Origin: Fimbriimonadales bacterium
Lineage (GTDB): Bacteria; Armatimonadota; Fimbriimonadia; Fimbriimonadales; ATM1
Assembly: GCA_026129745.1 (NCBI GenBank)
Contig: JAHCHL010000013.1
Coordinates: forward strand, 1 to 64,000
DNA length: 64,000 nucleotides
Direction: 5' to 3'
Shown: positions 25,293 to 33,740 of the stretch, in pieces
Numbering within the stretch: position 1 is the stretch's first letter
How the letters are laid out: each line of letters begins with the position of its first letter
Notes under the pieces: generated by a model
Databases searched by the model: none
Told to the model about the DNA's origin: nothing
What the model saw: only the letters and a program-made list of their open reading frames with translations
Position numbers and translations under genes: made by a program

Positions 25293-25928
25293 GTGAATTA
25301 CAAAGAAAGAATTAACCGCAAACAACCTGCTTCCAAGCTCATTCTCTTGGTGCTGAGTTTCCTGGGACTATCTCTGCTTCTCGGTTGTGGAACTTTGGCG
25401 GATCGCGTTACACCTGTAGGCGAAGGGGACATTCCGGTTGGCCGCACAGTTGGAAATCGAGGGCCAGTTGCCATGATCATTGAAGCCTCAGACGGATCAG
25501 TCACAACTGCAACAAGCGACGAAGCCGGCTTGATTTACATTCCGCGACAGCAGCTCGGCCCTGCAACCGTTCGTCTCTCGCCAAGCAATCCGGACGAGGC
25601 CCAAGTAGAGTTTCCAATCGACTTTGGGATTTGCCAAAGCTTTGTTATTCTCGCTGAGGCCAGACCAGCAATCCAGCAGGGGCAGGTGGATCGGATCGAT
25701 ATCAAATTGCCGGGTTCAAATGGACAATTAAAGGTCGGCCAGACTGTACCGGTCGTCATCAAGGTCTTCGGTACCGTTCCGGGCAACATAAAGCCGACCG
25801 TATGGATCGATGGTGGAGTCGCTGAGGTTGGACCTGGCATCATCCTGAAGGCGACAGCTTCAGGCACTGGAGTCATTCGGGCCGAGCTGTACGGGGTGGT
25901 AAGTTGGCTCTACTTCTCGGTTCAGTAG
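25293..25928 (+). CDS. Lipoprotein with Ig/bacterial-sugar-binding-like beta domains
   Basis: GTG 25293 is chosen (211 residues); an in-frame GTG at 25266 would overlap the upstream gene. The lipoprotein signal is clear (LILLVLSFLGLSLLLGCGTL, lipobox LLGC). The mature part is beta-rich with an SDEAGLIYIPRQQLGPATVR repeat-like region and a C-terminal sandwich-like segment (KVGQTVPVVIKVFGTVPGN, IILKATASGTGVIRAEL) similar to Big/Ig-like domains. No enzymatic motif is present. It is convergent with and immediately adjacent to the 25929-26288 gene. Confidence 0.7.
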   Translation: MNYKERINRKQPASKLILLVLSFLGLSLLLGCGTLADRVTPVGEGDIPVGRTVGNRGPVAMIIEASDGSVTTATSDEAGLIYIPRQQLGPATVRLSPSNPDEAQVEFPIDFGICQSFVILAEARPAIQQGQVDRIDIKLPGSNGQLKVGQTVPVVIKVFGTVPGNIKPTVWIDGGVAEVGPGIILKATASGTGVIRAELYGVVSWLYFSVQ

Positions 25929-26288
25929 TTAGTCTGATCTACCAGAGTCCTCGAACCTAGCAAGTGGCGGATCGCAATCCAATAGCATTGTTCCACCCCC
26001 TGTTGGTACTTCAACAGTCGACTCATAGTATTTGCCGCCAAGGATTGCGGTCACCTTCTGGGCACCAGGTTCGGACCAGACTAGGCTCGCGTCTTTCAAA
26101 TACTTGTTTCCGCCAAGGCGCAGAGACTGCAACTTGCATCCATTGCCAACCTTGATGTCCACACGGACTTTACCGGGATGCATAAATGCCGCATATGGAT
26201 ATACAAATGCCCAAGTTGCAACGACAATCACTGCCACAACCAGTGTGATCAGAAGCAATACTTGCCACTTGGGCGGCCTTTGGCTCAC
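25929..26288 (-). CDS. Single-pass membrane protein with extracytoplasmic beta domain
   Basis: A 119-residue protein with an N-terminal membrane anchor (WQVLLLITLVVAVIVVATWA) followed by a short domain with Gly and Val strands (KVRVDIKVGNGCKLQSLRLG, AQKVTAILGGKYYESTVEVP). There are two Cys. No family recognised. Its ATG overlaps the stop of smpB by 4 bases, so it is translated with smpB. Confidence 0.7.
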   Translation of the reverse strand: MSQRPPKWQVLLLITLVVAVIVVATWAFVYPYAAFMHPGKVRVDIKVGNGCKLQSLRLGGNKYLKDASLVWSEPGAQKVTAILGGKYYESTVEVPTGGGTMLLDCDPPLARFEDSGRSD

Positions 26289-26752
26289 TTTTCCTTGCGC
26301 TCCAGCTCTCGCCGCTGATCCTTCTTTGCTATCGCTTCCCTTTTGTCGTAGTGCTTCTTACCCCTCGCGATTGAGACTTCTACTTTGACACGACCGTTTC
26401 TAAAGTAGACCTTTGTTGGGATAAGCGCGAGGCCTTTCTCTTCTGCCCGGCGACGAAGGGAATGAATCTCCTTCTTGTGCATCAGGAGCTTTCTTTTTCT
26501 CCTGCGCTCGTGCGGTTTGGTTGTTGCCTGTTCGTAGGGTGCGATGTCCAGGTCGACAAGCCACAACTCTCCATCTACGACGTTGCAGTGTGCCCCGACG
26601 AGGTTGACTTTTCCTCCCAGGATGCTCTTTACCTCCGACCCCTGCAGTGCAATGCCGGCCTCGTGCGAACTGAGAATTTCGTAATCGTGCCGTGCCTTCC
26701 TGTTGATGATGGTCGGGGGGCCGTCGCTACGGGTGCCCTTGGACTTTGGCAT
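26285..26752 (-). CDS. smpB: SsrA-binding protein
   Basis: A 155-residue cytoplasmic protein that binds tmRNA and enters stalled ribosomes for trans-translation. Signatures: INRKARHDYEILSSHEAGIA, LQGSEVKSI, GELWLVDLDIAPYEQATT, KRKLLMHKKEIHSLRRRAEE and the basic C-terminal tail (IARGKKHYDKREAIAKKDQR). Length is normal. It lies head-to-head with the FKBP gene 29 bases away and is followed by a 4-base-overlapping membrane protein gene. Confidence 0.96.
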   Translation of the reverse strand: MPKSKGTRSDGPPTIINRKARHDYEILSSHEAGIALQGSEVKSILGGKVNLVGAHCNVVDGELWLVDLDIAPYEQATTKPHERRRKRKLLMHKKEIHSLRRRAEEKGLALIPTKVYFRNGRVKVEVSIARGKKHYDKREAIAKKDQRRELERKEK

Positions 26753-26781
26753 GCGGGACCTTAGGTTACCTGCCGGGTAGC

Positions 26782-27342
26782 ATGGAGATCATGAGGCTCT
26801 CGCTCTTGGTTTTGCTTGCGACGCTCACCGTAGGTTGCAAGCAGCCCGTTCCCTACCAGTCGAAAGCGCAATCGGTTTCTGACGATCTGATGTCGAGAAC
26901 ATCGATGCCTGACCCATCGAAAGCGCCTCCACAGTTCCCTATTACATCCGACCCAGGCCCGAGTTCAATGGACAGAGAAAAGGTCGCTGCAGAGTCCGCA
27001 AAAGTAACGGAACTTGTCATTGAAGATCTGATCCTAGGTACCGGCCCTGAAGCGGTGGATGGCAAGTACTTGACGGTGCATTATCGAGGCACTTTGCCGG
27101 ACGGATTCGTGTTCGACACTTCTGTAAAACAAGGCGGCAGGCCATTCACCTTTCAGCTTGGGGCTGGGAACGTCATTCGCGGCTGGGATGTTGGTATGAA
27201 AGGTATGAGGGTCGGGGGCTTGCGAAGGCTCACAATTCCTTCGAACATGGCCTACGGTGAGGCAGGTGGAGGGCCAACTGTTCCGCCGAATGCAGCACTG
27301 ACCTTTGAAGTGTATCTACTATTCGTTGGAGATCGACCGTAG
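26782..27342 (+). CDS. FKBP-type peptidyl-prolyl isomerase lipoprotein
   Basis: A 186-residue protein. Lipobox LTVGC follows an N-terminal hydrophobic signal (RLSLLVLLATLTVGCKQP); ATG 26791 is an in-frame alternative. A ~60-residue linker rich in Ser and Pro precedes the FKBP domain: VHYRGTLPDGFVFDTS, FQLGAGNVIRGWDVGMKGMR, LTIPSNMAYGEAGGGP and PNAALTFEVYLLFV. It should help fold periplasmic proteins. It is divergent from smpB and its stop directly abuts the ATG of livF. Confidence 0.9.
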   Translation: MEIMRLSLLVLLATLTVGCKQPVPYQSKAQSVSDDLMSRTSMPDPSKAPPQFPITSDPGPSSMDREKVAAESAKVTELVIEDLILGTGPEAVDGKYLTVHYRGTLPDGFVFDTSVKQGGRPFTFQLGAGNVIRGWDVGMKGMRVGGLRRLTIPSNMAYGEAGGGPTVPPNAALTFEVYLLFVGDRP

Positions 27343-28044
27343 ATGCTGCAGATAACGAACCTTCATGTCTACTACGGAAATATCCATGCCCTGAAAGGGC
27401 TGAACATTGAGGTGAATGCAGGCGAAATTGTCTCAATCATTGGCTCAAATGGTGCCGGCAAGAGCACGCTTCTTCGGACAATTTCCGGTTTGATTCGACC
27501 GCGTGACGGAGTTATGACATACGAAGGCATGCGAATCGACGGGCTACCTCCACACGAAATTGTTCGACGCGGCATTGTGCACTCACCCGAAGGAAGGCGA
27601 ATCTTTACGAATATGTCTGTCGGTGAAAACCTCAAGCTGGGTTCTTACCTGCGCAAAGATGGAAATGTCAGTGCGGATGTCGAAAAAGTGCTGGTCCGAT
27701 TTCCTCGATTGCGTGAACGAATCAAGCAGAGTGGAGGAACGCTCAGTGGTGGCGAGCAGCAGATGCTTGCCATTGGTCGAGCACTGATGGCCAAACCCAA
27801 GGTGCTTCTCTTGGACGAACCAAGTTTGGGTCTTGCTCCCAATCTCGTTGCGGAGATTTTCAGAATCATTCGACAAATCAACGACGATGGGGTAACCGTT
27901 TTGCTCGTCGAGCAAAATGCTAACCGCGCACTTGAATTGGCTCACCGTGCGTACGTACTCGAAACAGGGACGATCGTGCTCCACGACAGTGGCCAGGCGC
28001 TCCTTGCAAATCCAAGAGTCAAAGAGGCTTACTTGGGCGGGTGA
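27343..28044 (+). CDS. livF: LivF-like ABC transporter ATP-binding protein (orphan)
   Basis: A 233-residue ATPase with all ABC motifs: Walker A GSNGAGKST, Q-loop region GRRIFTNMSVGENLKLGS, signature LSGGEQQMLAIGRAL, Walker B VLLLDEPSLGLAPNL and H-loop segment VTVLLVEQNANRA. It is closest to LivF of branched-chain amino acid transporters. No LivG, LivH, LivM or binding protein is adjacent. The ATG immediately follows the FKBP stop and the next gene starts 3 bases after its own end, so it is in an operon with rimI and tsaD. Its partner subunits must be elsewhere. Confidence 0.88.
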   Translation: MLQITNLHVYYGNIHALKGLNIEVNAGEIVSIIGSNGAGKSTLLRTISGLIRPRDGVMTYEGMRIDGLPPHEIVRRGIVHSPEGRRIFTNMSVGENLKLGSYLRKDGNVSADVEKVLVRFPRLRERIKQSGGTLSGGEQQMLAIGRALMAKPKVLLLDEPSLGLAPNLVAEIFRIIRQINDDGVTVLLVEQNANRALELAHRAYVLETGTIVLHDSGQALLANPRVKEAYLGG

Positions 28045-28047
28045 TCG

Positions 28048-28506
28048 ATGGCAAAACATCGTGTCGCACCTATGGCGGCAGAAGATATCCCCGCCGTTTT
28101 AGAAATTGAATCCAAGAGCAATCCGGCTCCATGGAGTGAGAACTCATTCCGTTCCGAGTTGACAAACTCACAAGCTCATTATTTGGTCGCTAAGGTTGGG
28201 GAGAGGATTGTTGGGTTCTGCGGTTGCTGGGACGTCATCGACGAAGTTCATGTCACGAACATTGCCGTCGATCCAGAGTTCCGGCGGCACGGGATCGGCC
28301 GATCGCTAATGGAAAATATGCTGGCAGACGCTAAGAGCCGAGGAATGAGATGCTCAACCTTAGAAGTGCGTTCCGGGAACCTAGGTGCCATTGCGCTTTA
28401 TGAGCAACTGGGTTATTCCAGATGTGCCATTCGGAAGGCCTACTATCCAAACAATCGAGAAGATGCAGTCGTTATGTGGCTTTATAACCTTCAAGATCAG
28501 ACATGA
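28048..28506 (+). CDS. rimI: Ribosomal-protein-alanine N-acetyltransferase
   Basis: A 152-residue GNAT. The acetyl-CoA motif VDPEFRRHGIGRSLMENML lies near residue 75-93, followed by LEVRSGNLGAIALYEQLGYS and a C-terminal RKAYYPNNREDAVVM. It acetylates the N-terminus of ribosomal protein S18 in model bacteria. It overlaps tsaD by 4 bases, and rimI-tsaD adjacency is common, which supports the assignment. Confidence 0.88.
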   Translation: MAKHRVAPMAAEDIPAVLEIESKSNPAPWSENSFRSELTNSQAHYLVAKVGERIVGFCGCWDVIDEVHVTNIAVDPEFRRHGIGRSLMENMLADAKSRGMRCSTLEVRSGNLGAIALYEQLGYSRCAIRKAYYPNNREDAVVMWLYNLQDQT

Positions 28507-29501
28507 CGTATCTCAGCGGCCCAGTACTTGGCATCGAAACAAGCTGTGATGAAACATCTGCTGCGGTAGTGACCGGCAGGACAATTCACTCGAACGTTGT
28601 GACCTCACAGGCGGACCTCCATTTGAGATGGGGAGGCATCGTCCCCGAGGCCGCCGCTAGAAAGCACGCGGAAGCACTCATTCCGACCATACGGGAGTCG
28701 CTCACAATAGCTGACTGCGACATCCGAGAGATTGCCGGCATCGCGGTTACAAACCGACCTGGCCTTGTGGGAGCACTAAGCGTCGGCGTAACCGGCGCAA
28801 AGGCATTGTCGTGGGCTCTGGAGCTGCCCCTCATCGCGGTCAATCACCTGGAAGGCCATGTTTTGTCATCTGCAATAGCCGATGAGGTTCCCACCCCGCA
28901 CATTTGCCTCCTGGTTTCAGGGGGACACACCGAGCTTATCGAAGTTGTTCAACCCGGAGAATACAACCAGATTGGACGCACGATAGACGATGCGGCAGGG
29001 GAGGCTTTCGACAAGGCTGCCAGAGTGCTGGGGCTGGGGTACCCAGGGGGTCCAGCCATTGAAAGGGCAGCAAGACAAGGCGATCCAAGTCGGTACTCAC
29101 TGCCGCGTGGATTGCAAGATCCCACTTCCGATTTTAGCTTTGCGGGGCTCAAAACCGCTGTCCGGAGACTTGTCGAGTCTGAGGGTGAGAGCCTGGACGT
29201 GCCTTCAGCAGCGGCATCCTTTCAAGAGACAATCGCTGCTGTCTTGACCGATCGAACCATCTATGCCTGCCGTGAACGCGGATCCATGGCCGTCACTTTA
29301 GTGGGTGGAGTCGCGGCCAACAGCAGGCTGCGCGAGTGTCTAGCGGCTAAGTGCCTTGCGCATGGGCTGGCACTCTATGTACCAGCAATCGATCTCTGCA
29401 CAGACAACGCCGCAATGATTGCTCATGTAGGGTCGTGGCGGCTTGCATTGGGCGAGCGAAGCGGGGCGGATTCAGATGTCGAGGCGGTAAGCTTGCTATA
29501 G
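28503..29501 (+). CDS. tsaD: tRNA N6-threonylcarbamoyladenosine synthase catalytic subunit
   Basis: A 332-residue ASKHA-fold enzyme that transfers threonylcarbamoyl to A37 of tRNA. Signatures: VLGIETSCDETSAAVV, IVPEAAARKHAEALIPTI, VNHLEGHVLSSAI, LLVSGGHTELIEV, DDAAGEAFDKAARVLGLGYP, FSFAGLKTA and VGGVAANSRLRECL. The metal-binding His pairs are present. It is slightly shorter than some orthologues but complete. TsaB and TsaE are not in the window. Confidence 0.96.
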   Translation: MTYLSGPVLGIETSCDETSAAVVTGRTIHSNVVTSQADLHLRWGGIVPEAAARKHAEALIPTIRESLTIADCDIREIAGIAVTNRPGLVGALSVGVTGAKALSWALELPLIAVNHLEGHVLSSAIADEVPTPHICLLVSGGHTELIEVVQPGEYNQIGRTIDDAAGEAFDKAARVLGLGYPGGPAIERAARQGDPSRYSLPRGLQDPTSDFSFAGLKTAVRRLVESEGESLDVPSAAASFQETIAAVLTDRTIYACRERGSMAVTLVGGVAANSRLRECLAAKCLAHGLALYVPAIDLCTDNAAMIAHVGSWRLALGERSGADSDVEAVSLL

Positions 29502-29516
29502 TCAGGAGGAAACCAT

Positions 29517-30014
29517 TTGAGCGAACATAGTCAGAACACAGGTGCGAAGATCGACTCTCGAACGATTGCTATTTGGGCTGGAACGGTCATTATTGTCTTC
29601 GGGCTGCTGTGGCTCTTCTTTTCGATTCGTGATCTGAATGCTCAGATTAGAGACGAGCGGTCAAAGGCTGAAGCGAGAGTTGAGCAGGAGCGGAAGCGCA
29701 GTGCCATCAGATTGGCAGAGGGAATGAGTGCTCTGTTTGCACCGTTGATACTGAATTCGACGGACGGTGGAGCCACTATGAAGACAGTCTGCGAAGCAGT
29801 TGCGAGCAAAGGAACCGTAGAACTCATCATCGTGACGGACACCAGCGGCAACGTCGTCGCAACGAGCAATGCAAGGTTTGCTAGCAATCCAATCCCAGAA
29901 ATGGCCACACAGACTGTGTCGGAAACCACGGAAAACGGTGCTTGGCAAGTGACTCGTCCAGTTGTTTGGAACAACAATCGAGTTGGATCGATAAGGATAA
30001 AAGTCGCCTTTTAG
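29517..30014 (+). CDS. Membrane-anchored extracytoplasmic sensor-like protein
   Basis: A 165-residue protein starting at TTG 29517, which is set by AGGAGG seven bases upstream. One membrane helix (IAIWAGTVIIVFGLLWLFFS) is followed by a charged coiled coil (DERSKAEARVEQERKRSAIR) and a small alpha/beta domain (VELIIVTDTSGNVVATSNAR, ending NNNRVGSIRIKVAF) that resembles a Cache-like sensor half. No output domain is present. It lies 15 bases after tsaD and converges by 4 bases with the next minus-strand gene. Confidence 0.65.
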   Translation: MSEHSQNTGAKIDSRTIAIWAGTVIIVFGLLWLFFSIRDLNAQIRDERSKAEARVEQERKRSAIRLAEGMSALFAPLILNSTDGGATMKTVCEAVASKGTVELIIVTDTSGNVVATSNARFASNPIPEMATQTVSETTENGAWQVTRPVVWNNNRVGSIRIKVAF

Positions 30015-30997
30015 ACCTCGCCAACTAATGCGGGCTCCGGCCCATGCGGCCCACCACGTGCAATATCTTGGATCGTGGCCTTTGCGTAATCGCGCAGACT
30101 TTGGTCAGGATCATTCGCAGCAGCTTTCTCGAGTGCTTCGAAGCAGCGATTCTTGACCTCTGGAAGCCATTCGCATAAGTGAATCATCCCATGGATCGCG
30201 CTGCGCCGCCCATAAGGTTGCTCACCCGTGAGAAGAACATCCTCAAGTACTTCTAATGCGTCGTAATTGGCTACATGGTCGCCTAGGACGTCCCCCGCTT
30301 TGTACACTGCCCTGACGTAGTCATCGGATGCAGTTTTCATGAACTGACGGACAGTCTCTATCGCCGCTCTATATTCGTCTTTGTCCCTGCAGACATTCTC
30401 TAAGTCTTCGAAGATGTCGAGGGTGCACCATTGTGCACTGCGCCGCATTGGATGCGACTCATCTTCAAGAATTCGCATCAAGCTCGGAGTGTAGAGCCCT
30501 GACGCCGCGTGTGCGTCTATTTCGAGCATGGCGGTGTATGCTACGTCACGATCCTCACAGAACAAAAGTCGGATGTGGGCACCAGGTGGAAGTTCGTTAA
30601 TATGTCCATCGAATCGCCTTGAAAATCCGAGCGTCCTGCTGATTGCAAATTGCCGCTTGAATAATGGATCGAGCTCGCGAGTCAAGTTCGACAGCATGCC
30701 GTCAATACTCGCGCCCTTTGCTTCCGCCTTGAGGGCTTCACACCGCCCGAAGAACCCAAATGCCGTCTCTGCGACATGGATGTCAAATGCCTCTCCATGG
30801 GACTCGTAACGAACGGTTCGCGTGAATTCAGTCGGCTTTACGTTGTACTGCGCTGCAATGCTCTGCCTCGGCCATATGAACTGCCTTCTGTGGCCGGGGT
30901 TGAGCGCAGGGACGGGGCCACCGTTCCTCTCACGCTCCATCTCCAAGAAAGCGTCAAGCTCCGCGAGTAAGCTTTCGGGCGTACAGTTCACATACAT
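30011..30997 (-). CDS. HEAT-like helical repeat protein
   Basis: ATG 30997 (328 residues) is preferred because it removes a 10-residue Cys-containing leader from ATG 31027. The N-terminal half has a mixed alpha/beta region with a repeated aromatic pattern (VRYESHGEAFDIHVAETAFGF), and the C-terminal half has HEAT-like pairs (DALEVLEDVLLTGEQPYGRR, EVKNRCFEALEKAAAND, DQSLRDYAKATIQDIA). No signal peptide, so it is cytoplasmic. Function unknown. It is head-to-head with grpE. Confidence 0.65.
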   Translation of the reverse strand: MYVNCTPESLLAELDAFLEMERERNGGPVPALNPGHRRQFIWPRQSIAAQYNVKPTEFTRTVRYESHGEAFDIHVAETAFGFFGRCEALKAEAKGASIDGMLSNLTRELDPLFKRQFAISRTLGFSRRFDGHINELPPGAHIRLLFCEDRDVAYTAMLEIDAHAASGLYTPSLMRILEDESHPMRRSAQWCTLDIFEDLENVCRDKDEYRAAIETVRQFMKTASDDYVRAVYKAGDVLGDHVANYDALEVLEDVLLTGEQPYGRRSAIHGMIHLCEWLPEVKNRCFEALEKAAANDPDQSLRDYAKATIQDIARGGPHGPEPALVGEV

Positions 30998-31058
30998 AGT
31001 TTGGTCGCAGTTTGGCCAAAAGGTCAAGCAAAGTCACCGATGGTACAATCTTAGAAGT

Positions 31059-31637
31059 ATGTCCAAAGAAAATGCGCGGTCTCCGCAGCCAGACGTGGAG
31101 GGGGCCGAGGCCCAAGTTGCGCAGTCGGAGGATCCAGTTTCTCAAGATGAAGTTAGTGCCACGGAACTGTCCGCCCTGCGTACGCGAATCGAGCAACTGG
31201 AGGCGAAACTCGCTGAGGCAAGGGAAAACATCCTGCGTGCCGTGGCAGACAGTCAGAACGTTAGGCGACGCGCATCTCAGGAGATTCTTCAGGCCCGGGT
31301 CACTGCAGCGGCTGAAATTGCAGCAAAGCTCTTGCCAGTATTAGATAACTTTGAAAGGACCCTGGCCGCGGCAGACGCTGGGGCCAGTCTTGAGTCGGTT
31401 TTGGAAGGTGTCTCCCTAATCGACAGGCAAATCCGAGAAGTTTTGGAGCAACACAACGTCCGACCGATTGAATCGCTGGGCACCGCCTTTGACCCGACAC
31501 TTCATGAAGCCGTTCTCGACGAGTACAGTGACCATAGTGAGGGAACGGTCATAGGAGAGTTGGAGCGGGGGTACCTCATTGGTGACCGCGTTTTACGGCC
31601 GGCAAAGGTTAAGATTAGTAAAGGCACAGCGGGATGA
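31059..31637 (+). CDS. grpE: GrpE nucleotide exchange factor
   Basis: A 192-residue co-chaperone that releases ADP from DnaK. After a Gln/Glu-rich N-terminus a long coiled coil runs from LRTRIEQLEAKLAEARENIL to RRASQEILQARVTAAAEIAA, and the GrpE head shows KLLPVLDNFERTLAAA, LIDRQIREVLEQHNVRPI and EVERGYLIGD-like ELERGYLIGDRVLRPAKV. A TACAAT -10-like element lies at 31044-31049. No CIRCE element and no dnaK or dnaJ are nearby. Its stop overlaps the glmM ATG (ATGA). Confidence 0.94.
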   Translation: MSKENARSPQPDVEGAEAQVAQSEDPVSQDEVSATELSALRTRIEQLEAKLAEARENILRAVADSQNVRRRASQEILQARVTAAAEIAAKLLPVLDNFERTLAAADAGASLESVLEGVSLIDRQIREVLEQHNVRPIESLGTAFDPTLHEAVLDEYSDHSEGTVIGELERGYLIGDRVLRPAKVKISKGTAG

Positions 31638-33001
31638 GCCTGTTCGGCACCGATGGAGTGCGCGGTAGAGCGAACACAGAATTAACTGCAGATTTCGCGA
31701 TAAAACTTGGCGCAGCGGCAGGCACGTGGGTCCGCGCCAGCGGCGGCACCCGAGTAGTCATCGGGCGCGATACACGCCGAAGCGGCTCCATGTTGGGCGC
31801 AGCGCTATCAGCCGGGTTTTGTTCTGCCGGCGTCGATGTTGTGACGCTCGGCGTCGCTCCAACGCCTCTTGTTTCCTTTGCTGCGAGGTCGGGAGGCTTT
31901 GCGCTTGGCTCCGTCGTTTCTGCCAGCCACAATCCTTCCGAAGACAACGGCATAAAGTTTCTCGGCTCTGATGGCGGAAAGTTGTCAACGGAACAGGAGC
32001 GGGAGATTGAATCGATTCTCGAGACGAACAGTAGTCGTGCGGACTCAACGATCGGGATGATTTCTTCCAGTCAAACCTGGCATGCTAAGTACCGTTCCTG
32101 GTTAGCTGGTTTCCTTCCAGGCGGCCTTGCTGGCACAAAAGTGGCAATCGACTGTGCAAACGGTGCGGCTTACGACATCGCACCTCAACTGCTTGCGGAC
32201 CTTGGTGCGGAGGTCGTACCAATTGGCACTGAGCCGGACGGTGACAACATCAATCGCGAGTGCGGAGCAACATTTCCTCAAGTCGTCGCAGTTTGCACCC
32301 TTAGAAACTCAGCGTCATTAGGCATCGCTTTCGACGGCGATGCTGATCGATGCGTGTTCAGCGATGAAAAAGGCAATCTTGTCAATGGAGACAGATTCAT
32401 GGCGTATTGGGCCATTGACGCACAAGCGCGCGGACAGCTGGTGCCAAGCGTAGTCGTCGGTACTGTCATGAGCAACCTTGGCTTTGAATCGGCACTTCGC
32501 TCCCATGGGATCGCGTTTGAACGAACGCCAGTTGGAGATCGAAACGTCGCTGAACGAATGCGTGAACTTGGAGCAAAGATTGGAGGCGAGCAGAGCGGCC
32601 ACATCATTTTTGGCGAAATGGCTCCGACCGGCGATGGCTTGCTAACCATGGTGCAAATGTTGGCGATTCTTAAACGGTCGAACAAGCCGTGTTCCGAACT
32701 TCCGCCCCTCTTTGATAATTGGCCACAAGCGATGGTCAACATCATGGTCGACCGGAAGGATGGTTGGGATGAGAATCCAGAAATTAATAGAGCCATCCGC
32801 GCAGCGGAAGAGGCGACAAGGGGATCCGGAAGAGTCGTTGTGAGAGCGAGCGGCACACAACCGATGATACGTGTCATGGTCGAAGCAAGAGAGGCTGTTC
32901 TACGTGATCAGGTTCTTGAATCTGTCGTAGAGTCAATTGAAACCCAGCTAAGCGGAACGGCGGGCAGGAGAATAGAACTGACAAATGCTCTTGGCGATTG
33001 A
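31634..33001 (+). CDS. glmM: Phosphoglucosamine mutase
   Basis: A 455-residue enzyme converting glucosamine-6-P to glucosamine-1-P for UDP-GlcNAc synthesis. Motifs: FGTDGVRGRANTELT at the start, SVVSASHNPSEDNGIKFLG with the phosphorylated Ser near 100, FDGDADRCVFSD for metal binding, SGHIIFGEMAPTGDGLLT, and RASGTQPMIRVMVEA for phosphate binding. Length is normal. It overlaps coaX by 17 bases, so grpE-glmM-coaX form one transcript. Confidence 0.97.
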   Translation: MSLFGTDGVRGRANTELTADFAIKLGAAAGTWVRASGGTRVVIGRDTRRSGSMLGAALSAGFCSAGVDVVTLGVAPTPLVSFAARSGGFALGSVVSASHNPSEDNGIKFLGSDGGKLSTEQEREIESILETNSSRADSTIGMISSSQTWHAKYRSWLAGFLPGGLAGTKVAIDCANGAAYDIAPQLLADLGAEVVPIGTEPDGDNINRECGATFPQVVAVCTLRNSASLGIAFDGDADRCVFSDEKGNLVNGDRFMAYWAIDAQARGQLVPSVVVGTVMSNLGFESALRSHGIAFERTPVGDRNVAERMRELGAKIGGEQSGHIIFGEMAPTGDGLLTMVQMLAILKRSNKPCSELPPLFDNWPQAMVNIMVDRKDGWDENPEINRAIRAAEEATRGSGRVVVRASGTQPMIRVMVEAREAVLRDQVLESVVESIETQLSGTAGRRIELTNALGD

Positions 33002-33740
33002 TGTCGGAAACACACACATTGTCTTTGGTCGTTTTGACGGCAAAGATTGGGAAGCTGTATGGAGGCTCCCTACTCGCGCTTATGCGACCGAGGACTTGCT
33101 TGCAGCAGAATACTATTCGCTTTGCGAACAAGCTGGTGTCGAACCCAATCCGCTAAAAGCGATTTGCGCCAATGTAGTCCCGGCCCTCACCGAGCCTCTG
33201 AGGCTTTTTGCCGAAAAGTACCTGCATGTTGAAATGCCGTTCTTATCATTTGAGCTTGTGCCTGACCTGATTGTTAGGTACAGTCCTCCTTCTGCTGTCG
33301 GTGCAGATCGACTGGCCAACGCTATAGGTGCAATCGAAAAGTACGGCGCCCCCTGTCTCGTAGTCGACTTTGGAACAGCAACGACCATCGATGTCGTGTC
33401 TCGGGAACGCGCATATGAAGGTGGAGTGATTCTTCCGGGTGTCGAACTCGCATTAAATGCACTTGCTTCGCGTGCTGCAAAGCTACCCTCTGTTGAGTTG
33501 GTCGCACCAAGCAGCATGATTGGAAAGGACACGCAAAGCAGCCTGCAATCCGGGTTCGTCTACGGATACTCCGGAGCAATCGACACATTAGTCACCAAGA
33601 TTTCGGAAGAGTTAGGTGAAAGTCCGAGAGTGGTCGCAACTGGCGGACTTGCAACGATGTTCGCTCAGCATTGCCGCACCATAGAAGCAGTCGACATGAC
33701 CCTTACTCTCGATGGGCTTCGGCTCATTGCCATTAGGTAG
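32985..33740 (+). CDS. coaX: Type III pantothenate kinase
   Basis: A 251-residue ASKHA-fold kinase of the first step of CoA synthesis. Motifs: LLAIDVGNTHIVFGRFDG at the N-terminus, YSPPSAVGADRLANAIGA, PCLVVDFGTATTIDVV, GGVILPGVELALNALASRAA and VVATGGLATMFAQHC near the end. The ATG lies inside glmM and the 3' end overlaps the convergent unknown gene by 8 bases. Confidence 0.95.
   Translation: MLLAIDVGNTHIVFGRFDGKDWEAVWRLPTRAYATEDLLAAEYYSLCEQAGVEPNPLKAICANVVPALTEPLRLFAEKYLHVEMPFLSFELVPDLIVRYSPPSAVGADRLANAIGAIEKYGAPCLVVDFGTATTIDVVSRERAYEGGVILPGVELALNALASRAAKLPSVELVAPSSMIGKDTQSSLQSGFVYGYSGAIDTLVTKISEELGESPRVVATGGLATMFAQHCRTIEAVDMTLTLDGLRLIAIR

Noticed and set aside
31000-31060. CIRCE element ahead of grpE
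   Set aside because: No TTAGCACTC-N9-GAGTGCTAA is present; only a short TTTGGCCAAA palindrome is seen.
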